Below, piece by piece: positions 14,269 through 22,522 of a stretch of 24,004 nt of DNA. Below the pieces are notes generated by a model. It saw only the letters and a program-made list of their open reading frames with translations. It had not been told where the DNA came from and did no database searches. The DNA is from Candidatus Pelagibacter sp. TMED196. Its GTDB lineage: Bacteria > Pseudomonadota > Alphaproteobacteria > Pelagibacterales > Pelagibacteraceae. The translations under genes and the position numbers were made by a program. Each line of letters opens with the position of its first letter. Position 1 is the stretch's first letter. The stretch spans positions 26,128 through 50,131 of the forward strand of contig NHIT01000013.1 of the NCBI GenBank assembly GCA_002171925.1, in the 5' to 3' direction.

Positions 14269-16761
14269 GTGATCGTTTCAAAATTTTACAAAAATACAGT
14301 TATTGAAAAGCCGCGGTTTACTTTTGCTATATTAATTGTAATTCTGTTAATATTTGGATATTTTACGAAATTTTTTCAATTAGATGCATCGTCTGATACC
14401 CTGCTTTTAGAAAATGATCCAGATCTCAAATATTTAAGAGAAGTAAATAAAAAATATGGTACCAAAGATTTTTTAGTTTTAACCTACACCCATTCTCCTG
14501 GTGAGGATTTAAATTTTAAGTCCGAAGGTACAATTAAAAATCTTAAACTTTTAAAAAATTCACTAGAGAATCTTGATTGGGTAGATAGTGTAATAACAAT
14601 TTTAGATGTACCTCTTCTAAAAAATAATGACGATCCATTAGCGGATAGAATTAAAAATTTTAAAACTTTATCAAGTACAGACGTGAATTTTGAAAGGGGT
14701 TTTGATGAAATTATTAACAGCCCAATATATAAAGAATTTGTAATTAGTAATGACGGAAAAACTAGCGGGATTCTTGTTTACATAAAAACTGATAAAAAAT
14801 TAGCTAAATTAGTTAATACTAAAAATGATTATTTAGATAGAAAATCAAAAAGAGAATTTTCTTCAGAAGAAAAAAAATCATATAACGCTTTTTTAAAAGA
14901 ATATAATGCTTATAAAAAAATATATAATAAAAAAAATCATAGTAATATAAATCAAATAAGAAAGATAATTTCAGACCATCCCTCACCTGGAAAAATTGAA
15001 AAAAGTTCAGGTGAATTGTATCCTATAATTCATCTTGGTGGAATTCCCATGATTGCCGACGACATGATGACGTTTATTAAAAATGATATTATAGTTTTTG
15101 GAGCTGGAGTTTTCTTATTCATCATCGCAACACTTTGGTTTGTATTCAGGAGTATAATTTGGGTATTTGTACCTTTGCTAAGTTGTTTTTTTTCAGTTTT
15201 AATTATGATTGGTTTTTTAGGTTTTGTTGGATGGAAAGTAACAGTTATTTCTTCTAATTTTATTGCTTTAATGTTGATTTTAACCATGGCAATGAACATT
15301 CACATGAGCGTTAGATATCTGCAATTTAGAAAAGAAAATTCTAGTGCATCAAACAGTGAATCTCTTATGTGGACATCAAGAAAAATGTTTTACCCAATTC
15401 TTTATACCGTTTTAACAACTATTTGTGCTTTCCTATCTTTAATTTTTAGCGGGATAAAACCAATTATTGATTTTGGGTGGATGATGACAGTTGGATTGTT
15501 AGTTTCAATGTTGGTAACTTTTACTTTATTACCATCAATTTTAAATATTCTCAGTAACAATAATCAAAATTTTAGAGATCAAAAAAAATCAGTTATTACA
15601 TCCTTCTTGAGCAAAGTCGCGCAGAAAAATACTAGAATAATTTTTGGTACCTCTTTGGTCGTTATAATTATAAGTGTCGTAGGTATTTCAAAACTTGAAG
15701 TAGAGAATAGCTTTATTAATTATTTTGATAAAAAAACAGAGATATATAAAGGAATGAAGTTGATAGATGAAGAATTAGGGGGAACAACTCCTCTCAATGT
15801 GATCATAAAATTTCCAAAATCAAGTGTGGAGGATGATTTAGAAGACGATTGGGAAGAGCAAGATGAAGATGACTCTAAGTATTGGTTTACAAGGGATAAA
15901 ATTGACAAAATTACCACAGTTCATGATTATTTAGATAATTTAGATTCTGTTGGTAAGGTTATATCTTTTGCATCAATCGTTAAGGTCGCTGAGGACCTTA
16001 CTGGTAATAAAAAATTAGAAGGGCTTGAAATGGGTGTCCTTTATACAAAAATTCCCGATGAAATTAAAAAAGAGGTAATTGATCCGTATATTTCAATCAA
16101 AAATAATGAAGCTAGAATTGGACTTAGAATTTTAGACTCAAAAGAAGATTTAAGAAGAAATGAATTAATAAAAAAAATAAATAATGATTTAGAAAATAAA
16201 CTTGGATTAAAACGTGATGAATATAAATTAGCTGGTGTTCTTATTTTATTCAATAACTTGTTACAAAGTTTGTTTAAATCCCAAATATTGACTTTAGGAG
16301 TTGTAATGGCGGGTATTACAATTATGTTTTTGATCCTTTTTAGAAATATAACTTTAGCACTAATTGGGGTTGTTCCAAATTTTATGGCAGCGTTTTTAAT
16401 TTTAGGAATAATTGGTCTTCTTGGCATTCCATTGGATATGATGACAATTACAATAGCTGCTATTACAATTGGAATAGCAGTTGATAATAGCATTCACTAC
16501 ATTTATAGATTTAAAGAGGAATTTGCAGAAATTAAGGATTATAATAAAACATTAGAAAAATGTCATAATACTGTTGGTGTAGCTATATTGAATACATCGA
16601 TTACAATCGTATTTGGATTCTCAATATTAGTATTATCTAATTTTATTCCAACGATATATTTTGGGGTTTTTACTGGTATAGCGATGTTGCTAGCAATGAT
16701 TTCTGTTTTAACTTTATTACCTAAACTAATACTTACTTTTAAACCATTTACGAATGTTTGA
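14269..16761 (+). CDS. RND-superfamily exporter (MMPL/sterol-sensing-like, predicted)
   Basis: Large inner-membrane protein of 830 residues with the two-fold repeat of RND transporters. One helix (about 18-34) is followed by a periplasmic domain (35-265) and five helices (about 271-430); the pattern repeats with a helix at about 456-474, a second periplasmic domain (475-665) and five helices to the end. This matches the COG1033 'predicted exporter' group, related to MmpL and HpnN-type proteins that move lipids or other hydrophobic cargo; the substrate here is unknown. Helix 4 of the second repeat has the expected acidic motif (AVDNSIHYIYRF, D739), whereas the first repeat has asparagine in that place (N343). 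A highly acidic stretch lies at 521-535. The start is GTG at 14269. It sits 46 bp after dnaB and overlaps cvpA by 8 bases. Confidence 0.82.
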   Translation: MIVSKFYKNTVIEKPRFTFAILIVILLIFGYFTKFFQLDASSDTLLLENDPDLKYLREVNKKYGTKDFLVLTYTHSPGEDLNFKSEGTIKNLKLLKNSLENLDWVDSVITILDVPLLKNNDDPLADRIKNFKTLSSTDVNFERGFDEIINSPIYKEFVISNDGKTSGILVYIKTDKKLAKLVNTKNDYLDRKSKREFSSEEKKSYNAFLKEYNAYKKIYNKKNHSNINQIRKIISDHPSPGKIEKSSGELYPIIHLGGIPMIADDMMTFIKNDIIVFGAGVFLFIIATLWFVFRSIIWVFVPLLSCFFSVLIMIGFLGFVGWKVTVISSNFIALMLILTMAMNIHMSVRYLQFRKENSSASNSESLMWTSRKMFYPILYTVLTTICAFLSLIFSGIKPIIDFGWMMTVGLLVSMLVTFTLLPSILNILSNNNQNFRDQKKSVITSFLSKVAQKNTRIIFGTSLVVIIISVVGISKLEVENSFINYFDKKTEIYKGMKLIDEELGGTTPLNVIIKFPKSSVEDDLEDDWEEQDEDDSKYWFTRDKIDKITTVHDYLDNLDSVGKVISFASIVKVAEDLTGNKKLEGLEMGVLYTKIPDEIKKEVIDPYISIKNNEARIGLRILDSKEDLRRNELIKKINNDLENKLGLKRDEYKLAGVLILFNNLLQSLFKSQILTLGVVMAGITIMFLILFRNITLALIGVVPNFMAAFLILGIIGLLGIPLDMMTITIAAITIGIAVDNSIHYIYRFKEEFAEIKDYNKTLEKCHNTVGVAILNTSITIVFGFSILVLSNFIPTIYFGVFTGIAMLLAMISVLTLLPKLILTFKPFTNV

Positions 16762-17302
16762 TAATATAATTACTTTTGTAAGTGAGAAAGTAGTCCTATT
16801 TGATATTATTTTTTTTATTTTGATAATTTATTTTTCTTTTCAATGCTTTTCAAAAGGTTTTTTTTTAAGTCTTATTTCTTTTTTGAAGTGGGTTTTGGCA
16901 TTAGTTGTCACAATAATTTTGGTTCCTAGAGTAGAACCATACTTATCTGACTATATTAATAATAATTTTATTTTAGAAATAGGATTGGGAATAACGGTTT
17001 ATATAATAGCGCTATTTATATTGATTCTCTTGGGGAAAGCCATTGGGAGACTATTTTCGTACACAGGGATGGGATCGGTTGATAAAGCTTTTGGTTTTTT
17101 CTTTGGTATTTTTAAGGGGTATATTTTTATTGTGTGTATCTTTTCAATCGTAAATTGGTTTTATTCGTATGAAAAATGGGATATTAATTTGGCTAATTCA
17201 TACTTTTTTGCAATTACAGAAAAAGGTAGTCAAATTTTAGTTGAAGAGTTTCCAAGCAAGGATGATTTGGACGACACAAAAAAAGAAATAGAAAAAATTT
17301 AA
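16754..17302 (+). CDS. cvpA: CvpA family membrane protein
   Basis: Small inner-membrane protein of 182 residues. The N-terminal DIIFFILIIYFSFQCFSKGF fits the CvpA opening (helix, then a short turn with a Gly-Phe), and four hydrophobic segments are visible at about 16-33, 37-57, 72-95 and 113-132, with the characteristic LGKAIGRLFSYTGMGSVDKAFGFFFGIFKG stretch between the last two. The C-terminus is charged and probably cytoplasmic. CvpA is needed for colicin V production in E. coli and affects envelope stress tolerance; its biochemical role is not settled. Its position directly before purF is the classical cvpA-purF arrangement and supports the call. It begins within the end of the RND gene (ATGTTTGA). 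Confidence 0.88.
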   Translation: MFDNIITFVSEKVVLFDIIFFILIIYFSFQCFSKGFFLSLISFLKWVLALVVTIILVPRVEPYLSDYINNNFILEIGLGITVYIIALFILILLGKAIGRLFSYTGMGSVDKAFGFFFGIFKGYIFIVCIFSIVNWFYSYEKWDINLANSYFFAITEKGSQILVEEFPSKDDLDDTKKEIEKI

Positions 17303-17305
17303 TTG

Positions 17306-18742
17306 ATGAAAAAAATTAAGGAAAAATGTGGTGTTTTTGGAATTCATGATATCGAAGATGCTTCTGCTTTAACTGCTTTAGGTCTTCACGCTTTACAACA
17401 TAGAGGACAAGAAGGTTGTGGAATAGTATCTTTTGATGGAAAAAACTTTCACTCTGAAAAAAGACAGGGATTAGTTGGTGATAATTTTACAAATAAAGAT
17501 GTATTAAAAAAACTTCCAGGTAGATTTGCTTTAGGCCACAATCGTTATTCTACATCTGGAGAAACTTCTTTAAGAAATATACAGCCTTTCTTTGCTGATC
17601 TTCATGGGGGAGGAATAGCAATCGCACATAATGGTAATTTGACAAATGCATTACGTCTAAGAGAAGGTTTGGTAAAAGATGGGGCCATCTTCAGAACAAC
17701 AAGCGACACAGAAACTATTGTACAATTAATTGCAAAATCTAAAAGATTAAAAATTATTGATAAAATAATTGATGCGCTTTTTCAAATTCAGGGTGGGTAT
17801 GCTCTTACCATGATCACTAACAAAAAACTTATTGGTGTAAGAGATCCATTGGGTATAAGACCACTGATTTTAGGAAAGCTCAAAAATAAATATGTTTTAG
17901 CATCAGAAACGTGTGCATTAGATATAATTGGTGCAAAGTTTATAAGAGAAATTGAAAATGGCGAAATAGTAATTGTTGAAGATAATAATATACAGAGCCT
18001 GAAACCATTCCAAAAAAAGAAAAGCAGGCCATGTGTTTTTGAATACATTTATTTTGCAAGGCCAGATAGCCTTTTAAATGGAAGAAGTGCTTACGAGTAT
18101 AGAAAAAAATTAGGTCTTGTATTAGCTAAAGAATCAGAGGATGTAGGCGATATAGTTGTTCCAGTACCTGACTCTGGGGTTCCTGCCGCTCTAGGATACG
18201 CTCAAAACAAAAAGATGAACTTTGAGGTTGGATTAATTAGAAATCACTATGTCGGTAGAACATTTATTGAGCCAACTCAAAATATTAGAAGTCTTGGTGT
18301 AAAACTCAAACTAAGCGCAAATATGTCCTGCATCAAAAATAAATCAATTGTATTGATTGATGATTCGCTTGTAAGAGGCACTACATGTTTCAAAATCGTT
18401 AAGATGCTTTATGAGGCAGGCGCAAAAGAAGTACATGTAAAAATCGCTTGTCCGGAAATTAAATATCCAGATTTTTATGGTATTGATATGCCATCTAAAA
18501 AAGAACTTCTAGCAGCTAATAAAAATTTGAAAGAAATGAAAAAATTTATTGGAGCGGATACATTAAGCTTCCTAAGTCTAGATGGTCTATACGAAGCTTT
18601 ATGCTCTGAAAAAAGGAATAATTTATACCCACAATTTTCAGATCACTACTTTACAGGTGAGTATCCCATTAAAAGAGTTGACCAAAATGAAAACAAAATT
18701 GTAAGTCAATTATCTTTTTTAAGTGGAAAATCTTCTAATTAA
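17306..18742 (+). CDS. purF: Amidophosphoribosyltransferase (glutamine PRPP amidotransferase)
   Basis: Catalyses the first step of purine synthesis, replacing the pyrophosphate of PRPP with ammonia from glutamine. I chose the ATG at 17306 (478 residues); a TTG sits one codon upstream. The N-terminal Ntn-hydrolase domain begins KEKCGVFGIHD, so a 7-residue propeptide is removed to expose the nucleophile C8. LHALQHRGQEGCGI, RYSTSG and HNGNLTN follow. The C-terminal PRTase domain has the PRPP loop VLIDDSLVRGTT. Of the four iron-sulfur cysteines of the B. subtilis-type enzyme, only C243 (CVFEYIYFARPDS) remains; D389 replaces the second and the CxxC before FTGEYP (449) is missing, so no cluster is expected. 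The stop overlaps the convergent bamB end by 8 bases. Confidence 0.96.
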   Translation: MKKIKEKCGVFGIHDIEDASALTALGLHALQHRGQEGCGIVSFDGKNFHSEKRQGLVGDNFTNKDVLKKLPGRFALGHNRYSTSGETSLRNIQPFFADLHGGGIAIAHNGNLTNALRLREGLVKDGAIFRTTSDTETIVQLIAKSKRLKIIDKIIDALFQIQGGYALTMITNKKLIGVRDPLGIRPLILGKLKNKYVLASETCALDIIGAKFIREIENGEIVIVEDNNIQSLKPFQKKKSRPCVFEYIYFARPDSLLNGRSAYEYRKKLGLVLAKESEDVGDIVVPVPDSGVPAALGYAQNKKMNFEVGLIRNHYVGRTFIEPTQNIRSLGVKLKLSANMSCIKNKSIVLIDDSLVRGTTCFKIVKMLYEAGAKEVHVKIACPEIKYPDFYGIDMPSKKELLAANKNLKEMKKFIGADTLSFLSLDGLYEALCSEKRNNLYPQFSDHYFTGEYPIKRVDQNENKIVSQLSFLSGKSSN

Positions 18743-20078
18743 AAATTAAAAGTCTAAGCTTATTATCTATTGCATAGATCATATTATTTACAATAATTGG
18801 ACTAGAGTAAAAACCAGATTTTGAAGCTTTTGCATAATTAATTAATTTTCCACTTTTATAATCAATAAATAAAAAGTAACCTTTTGAAGTGGTTGCTAAG
18901 ATCTGATCAGATGCAAGCAATATAGATATAATTTCTCCAACTTTATTTTTTTTTGGTTTGCTTTTTTCTTTAAATAAATTTCTAGACCAATTTACTTTTC
19001 CAGTTTGATTATCAATATTAATTAAAAAACCATCTTTTGAAGCTAAAAAAACAAATTGATCTGTAACAATCGGTCTTAGATTAGTTGAGAAAGGTAATTC
19101 CCAAACAACTAAACCGTTAGTACTATTAATTGAATATGTTGATACCGAGCTACTAAAAAAGATTTTTCCGTTTTTGTTTACTATTGGAGAAGAATAAAAT
19201 AATTCTGTATTTCCTACATTATTTTTTGAGATTATATTCGATAGCCAATTAATATTATTTGATGAATGATTTACTGAATAAAGTTCGCCATTAGAAGTTA
19301 TGAAAAAGATATTATTACCATTTAAACTAATATTAGTTTTATAAGTTGTTTTTAAAAAAGTAGGAAATGTTTCTAAGCCTAGAATCTGGTTTCCATCATC
19401 TTCGTTAGCTATATAAAGTTTATTATCTTGATTTAAAGAAAATATTTTGCCGTTATATATTTTTAAATTTGAATTAAATGCAATACCGTAATTTTTAGCC
19501 CATTTAATTTCTGCTGTTTTAATATTTAAACAATACAGATAACCAAGATTATCAGAAATTACTAAATTATTTTTTGATAGTTTTAATTTTGTTTCTATTG
19601 GAAAATTCTTGTACCTTTTTTTATAAAAATTAAATTTCCAAATAATTTTTTTTTCAGCAAGTGAATAATTATAAATATTACCTGAAAAATCAGAAATAAA
19701 AATTTTGTCTTCATGTATCAACGGTTCAGAAAAAGTATCTGACAGATTAAATTTATTTTTACCTATTTTTTTACTTTTAAAAAATATATTTTTATTATTT
19801 TTATAGAGAAGATTGGGTATGTTATTGTTAGGATTTAATCCATTTTCTGTCCATTTTTTCGCCTGAAAAGGTTTGTCTAAATTTTTAAGAGCTACTCCAG
19901 AAACTTCTTTATTAAATTTTTTTTGTGGAGCAAAGACAATTTTTGAATTCTTCCTTTGAATCTCTTTTTCAAATTCTTCTAATTTGTTATCGAAAAAACC
20001 ACCAGAGTTTTGAAATGAACATCCAAATAATAATGTAAAAATACTAAAAAACAAACCAAATTTGAATATTTTATTCAT
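18735..20078 (-). CDS. bamB: BamB-like outer-membrane assembly lipoprotein (PQQ-type beta-propeller)
   Basis: Predicted lipoprotein of the BAM complex that aids insertion of beta-barrel proteins. The N-terminus has a hydrophobic signal and a lipobox (LLFGC) with the lipidated cysteine at C20. The remaining sequence, to residue 447, shows repeated propeller-blade patterns of the PQQ/BamB kind, for example YSLAEKKIIWKFNF, NIKTAEIKWAKNY, NSTNGLVVWELPF and NIDNQTGKVNWSRNLF. The length is a little above E. coli BamB (392) because of a polar N-terminal extension (about 21-95). Direct coupling to a YfgM-like gene (8-base overlap) matches the yfgM-bamB pair of proteobacteria. The GTPase gene der, usually next, is absent; purF converges instead. 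A generic PQQ-repeat protein is the alternative. Confidence 0.82.
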   Translation of the reverse strand: MNKIFKFGLFFSIFTLLFGCSFQNSGGFFDNKLEEFEKEIQRKNSKIVFAPQKKFNKEVSGVALKNLDKPFQAKKWTENGLNPNNNIPNLLYKNNKNIFFKSKKIGKNKFNLSDTFSEPLIHEDKIFISDFSGNIYNYSLAEKKIIWKFNFYKKRYKNFPIETKLKLSKNNLVISDNLGYLYCLNIKTAEIKWAKNYGIAFNSNLKIYNGKIFSLNQDNKLYIANEDDGNQILGLETFPTFLKTTYKTNISLNGNNIFFITSNGELYSVNHSSNNINWLSNIISKNNVGNTELFYSSPIVNKNGKIFFSSSVSTYSINSTNGLVVWELPFSTNLRPIVTDQFVFLASKDGFLINIDNQTGKVNWSRNLFKEKSKPKKNKVGEIISILLASDQILATTSKGYFLFIDYKSGKLINYAKASKSGFYSSPIIVNNMIYAIDNKLRLLIFN

Positions 20079-20688
20079 TATTTATTATTTTTATTTTTCT
20101 ATTAATATCTCTTAAATCGTTGTTAGGGTTGTTCAATACTAATATATCAGAATAGTATTGTTTGGCCTTATTGAACTCTTTTTTACTAAAATAATAATCA
20201 CCAAGAAATTTTAGTGATTGGTATTTCCAAACAGAATCAGAGTTTAAAATTGGATTAAGTAAGCTTAGTAAATCCGATTCTTCTGCCTCCTCTGAAATAA
20301 AAATTGCTTTTTTGAGTTTAATTAAATTTTTATCTTCTTGATCTAAATTTTTTATTGAAAGAATTTGATCAAAATATTTTGAAACATTATCTTTATTTTT
20401 CTCTAAATCTTTATCAATTATTAAGAATAGTGATAAAGTAGAATACACTTTATCTTTTCGATCTATAATATCCTTCAAAATTTCCAAAGATTTAAGATCT
20501 TTATTCTGACTTATATGAACTTTTGCATTTATAAAATCCTCTGAATTTTTATATCTTTCTTTCTTGCTAGCGCTATCTGACCACCAAAAAAAAACTGCCG
20601 CCAAAAGCAATATCAAGCCAAATGAAATTAATATTTTTTTATTTGATATTATAAGGTCTTTTAATGTTTTTTTTTCTGAATCTTCCAT
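20071..20688 (-). CDS. YfgM-like membrane-anchored TPR protein
   Basis: A 205-residue protein with a short cytoplasmic N-terminus (MEDSEKKTLKDLIISNKK), one transmembrane helix (about 20-38, ending FFWWSD) and a periplasmic helical region (about 40-200) of degenerate tetratricopeptide type, including SLKFLGDYYFSKKEFNKAKQYYSDIL near the end. This is the plan of YfgM (TPR_21 family), an inner-membrane partner of the Sec translocon and of periplasmic chaperones in E. coli. Position immediately before bamB supports it. The start is 8 bp after the panB stop, and its last bases overlap bamB (ATGAATAA). An A9 tract lies in the first codons. Confidence 0.75.
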   Translation of the reverse strand: MEDSEKKTLKDLIISNKKILISFGLILLLAAVFFWWSDSASKKERYKNSEDFINAKVHISQNKDLKSLEILKDIIDRKDKVYSTLSLFLIIDKDLEKNKDNVSKYFDQILSIKNLDQEDKNLIKLKKAIFISEEAEESDLLSLLNPILNSDSVWKYQSLKFLGDYYFSKKEFNKAKQYYSDILVLNNPNNDLRDINRKIKIINNE

Positions 20689-20696
20689 TTTGAATA

Positions 20697-21473
20697 TTAA
20701 TTAAAACTATTTTTTTTTGTTGGAAACCTCTCTTTTAAAACATCCATTTTAAATTTATTAAATATTTTCTCTAAAATTTTTTTTAAATTTATATATTTTT
20801 TTACGAATTTAGGTTTAAAACCGCTTATACCTATTAGATCATCTGTAACTAAAATTTGACCGTCACAAAATTTTGATGAGCCTATTCCAATTGTAGGTAT
20901 GTTAATAATATTAGTAATTTTTTTTGACGTCTTTTCACCTATACATTCTAAAACTATTGAAAATGCGCCTGCTCTTTCGATTTCTAGTGACTCTTTGATT
21001 AGTTTGTTTTCTTCGTTTTTTTTAAGTCCTTGAGGTTTAAACTTGTTTTTATTTTGAGGAGTAAAACCAATATGTCCCATCACAGGAAAACCTAAATTTA
21101 CAAGTTTTCTAATAATATTAAAATTTTTACCATCACTTTCTAACTTTATAGCGTCACATTTAGTTTTCCTAAAAACTTCTTTTACATTTTTCTTTGCAAT
21201 TTTTAAATTTTTATATGTATTTATTGGCATATCAACAACTACAGTACTTTTTTTTGACCCCTTTTTAACCGCGACTGCGTGATTTATTATAGTTTTTAAA
21301 TTTATAGATTTTGTGTTTTCCATTCCATAAAATGCTGTTGCCATAGAGTCACCGACTAGAACTATATCACAATGATTATCTAGTAGTTTTGAAATAGGAG
21401 TTGAGTATGCTGTTAAACAGACTAATTTCCTTTTTAATTTAAGACCTTTTATTCTATTAATTTTTTTAAGCAT
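20697..21473 (-). CDS. panB: 3-methyl-2-oxobutanoate hydroxymethyltransferase
   Basis: Makes ketopantoate from 2-oxoisovalerate and 5,10-methylene-tetrahydrofolate, the first committed step to pantothenate and coenzyme A. The 258 residues form a TIM barrel with family motifs: LTAYSTPISKLLD (20-32), the metal ligand D42 in VLVGDS, D81 in VVVDMP, E112 in AIKLE, GHIGFTPQ (133-140), the catalytic E176 in IVLECIGE, and GIGSSKFCDGQILVTDDL (196-213). Compared with the usual GIGAG and LEAVP motifs it is somewhat divergent but retains all catalytic positions. The C-terminus is basic. It lies in the minus-strand operon between the TPR gene and the YfgM-like gene; panC is not in the window. Confidence 0.93.
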   Translation of the reverse strand: MLKKINRIKGLKLKRKLVCLTAYSTPISKLLDNHCDIVLVGDSMATAFYGMENTKSINLKTIINHAVAVKKGSKKSTVVVDMPINTYKNLKIAKKNVKEVFRKTKCDAIKLESDGKNFNIIRKLVNLGFPVMGHIGFTPQNKNKFKPQGLKKNEENKLIKESLEIERAGAFSIVLECIGEKTSKKITNIINIPTIGIGSSKFCDGQILVTDDLIGISGFKPKFVKKYINLKKILEKIFNKFKMDVLKERFPTKKNSFN

Positions 21474-21485
21474 TTTTGATTATAA

Positions 21486-21914
21486 TTACTTGGGCTCTAA
21501 GTTCTCAAGTTTCTTTTTAAGCTCTGACTCTTTTAAACAAAAACTATTGCAAACTTTTTTAAAATCGTTAATTAATTTTTTAGACTTGATATAATCAGAT
21601 TTTTTTATATTTAGAAGAACGAGTAAATAAAGAGCTTCTTCATTTCTTGGATTTAATAAAATTACAGTATTGAGATTCTGCTCTTCCATAAAATCATCTT
21701 TCTGATAATTAAAGATCTTTGCAAGATATAAATATGACTTTTCATTTTTGGGATTAAATACTATATCTTTTTCAAACTTAAATTTTGATTGAGAAAATTT
21801 TTTTTCTTTATAAAGCTTTTCACCTTCTGCGAAGAAACTATTTTTTGCAAAAATATTAGTGTATAAAAAGGAATATAGAAAGAATATTATTAAAAAAAAT
21901 TTAGTTATATTCAT
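21486..21914 (-). CDS. Small exported TPR-like protein, function unknown
   Basis: A 142-residue protein that I cannot assign to a named family. It has a clear signal peptide (MNITKFFLIIFFLYSFLYTNIFA, cleavage about residue 23) followed by about three helical-pair repeats of the tetratricopeptide kind: AEGEKLYKEKKFSQSKFKFE, then NEKSYLYLAKIFNYQKDDFM and NEEALYLLVLLNIKKSDY. The C-terminal part has two cysteines, VCNSFCLKE, that could form a disulfide in the periplasm. The gene is flanked by rlmE (12 bp upstream) and panB (12 bp downstream), so it is surely part of the operon. A scaffold or assembly role in the periplasm is plausible but is only inference. Confidence 0.72.
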   Translation of the reverse strand: MNITKFFLIIFFLYSFLYTNIFAKNSFFAEGEKLYKEKKFSQSKFKFEKDIVFNPKNEKSYLYLAKIFNYQKDDFMEEQNLNTVILLNPRNEEALYLLVLLNIKKSDYIKSKKLINDFKKVCNSFCLKESELKKKLENLEPK

Positions 21915-21926
21915 GTTTTTATAATA

Positions 21927-22514
21927 TTATGAATTTAATCTATTACAATGTATATATGTCTCTCTTGAATTATCTCGACTTGAATTAGGCTTAAAAAAAT
22001 TGATTTTTTTAAAGGTTTTTTTTGCATAAGCTTTGATTTCCTCAAAATCCTCTCCCATAAACAATTTGCTAATAACTACACCGTTTTTATCTAGAGTACT
22101 TTTAGAAAATTTCAAAATTGACAAACATAACTCATTTGTTCTTATTGAATCTAAACTTTTATTACCTGAAGTATTGGGTGCCATGTCTGATAAAATAACA
22201 TCTATTTTTGAATTGAAAAATTTCAATATTTTTTTTTCTGTATTCTCATCTAGAAAATCTCCCTCAATAATTTTCACGTCTTTAATATTGATAATTTTTT
22301 TTTTATCTACAGCCATTATTCGACCTTTTTTGACATTTTGAGAAACAACCTGGCACCATCCACCCGGGAATGATCCTACATCTAACAACTTTATTCCTTT
22401 TTTTAGAAATTTAAATTTTTGATTCAGTTCTATCAATTTGAAAGCTGATCTTGATCGATAACCTTTTATTTTTGCTTTTTTAAAATAGAAATCTTGATAA
22501 CTTTTGTTATCCAT
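21927..22514 (-). CDS. rlmE: 23S rRNA (uridine-2'-O)-methyltransferase RlmE (RrmJ/FtsJ)
   Basis: Methylates the ribose of U2552 in the A-loop of 23S rRNA (E. coli numbering), a late step of 50S assembly. The 195 residues carry the RrmJ fold: SRSAFKLIEL with K26, the SAM loop LLDVGSFPGGWCQVV (44-57; usually DLGAAPGGW), D110 in ILSDMAPNTSG, K150 in ISKLFMGEDF and E185 in SRETYIHC. These form the K-D-K-E catalytic tetrad of the family. The conserved FYFKKAKIKGYRSRSAFKL opening confirms RlmE over other FtsJ-like enzymes. It follows pssA after 8 bp on the same strand. Confidence 0.94.
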   Translation of the reverse strand: MDNKSYQDFYFKKAKIKGYRSRSAFKLIELNQKFKFLKKGIKLLDVGSFPGGWCQVVSQNVKKGRIMAVDKKKIINIKDVKIIEGDFLDENTEKKILKFFNSKIDVILSDMAPNTSGNKSLDSIRTNELCLSILKFSKSTLDKNGVVISKLFMGEDFEEIKAYAKKTFKKINFFKPNSSRDNSRETYIHCNRLNS

Positions 22515-22522
22515 GGATTAAA

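Noticed and set aside
16041..16493. A 150-residue open frame antisense to the RND exporter
   Set aside because: It lies wholly within well-supported coding sequence, has a low-complexity Ile/Lys/Ser composition that mirrors the opposite strand, and has no start signal or family resemblance.
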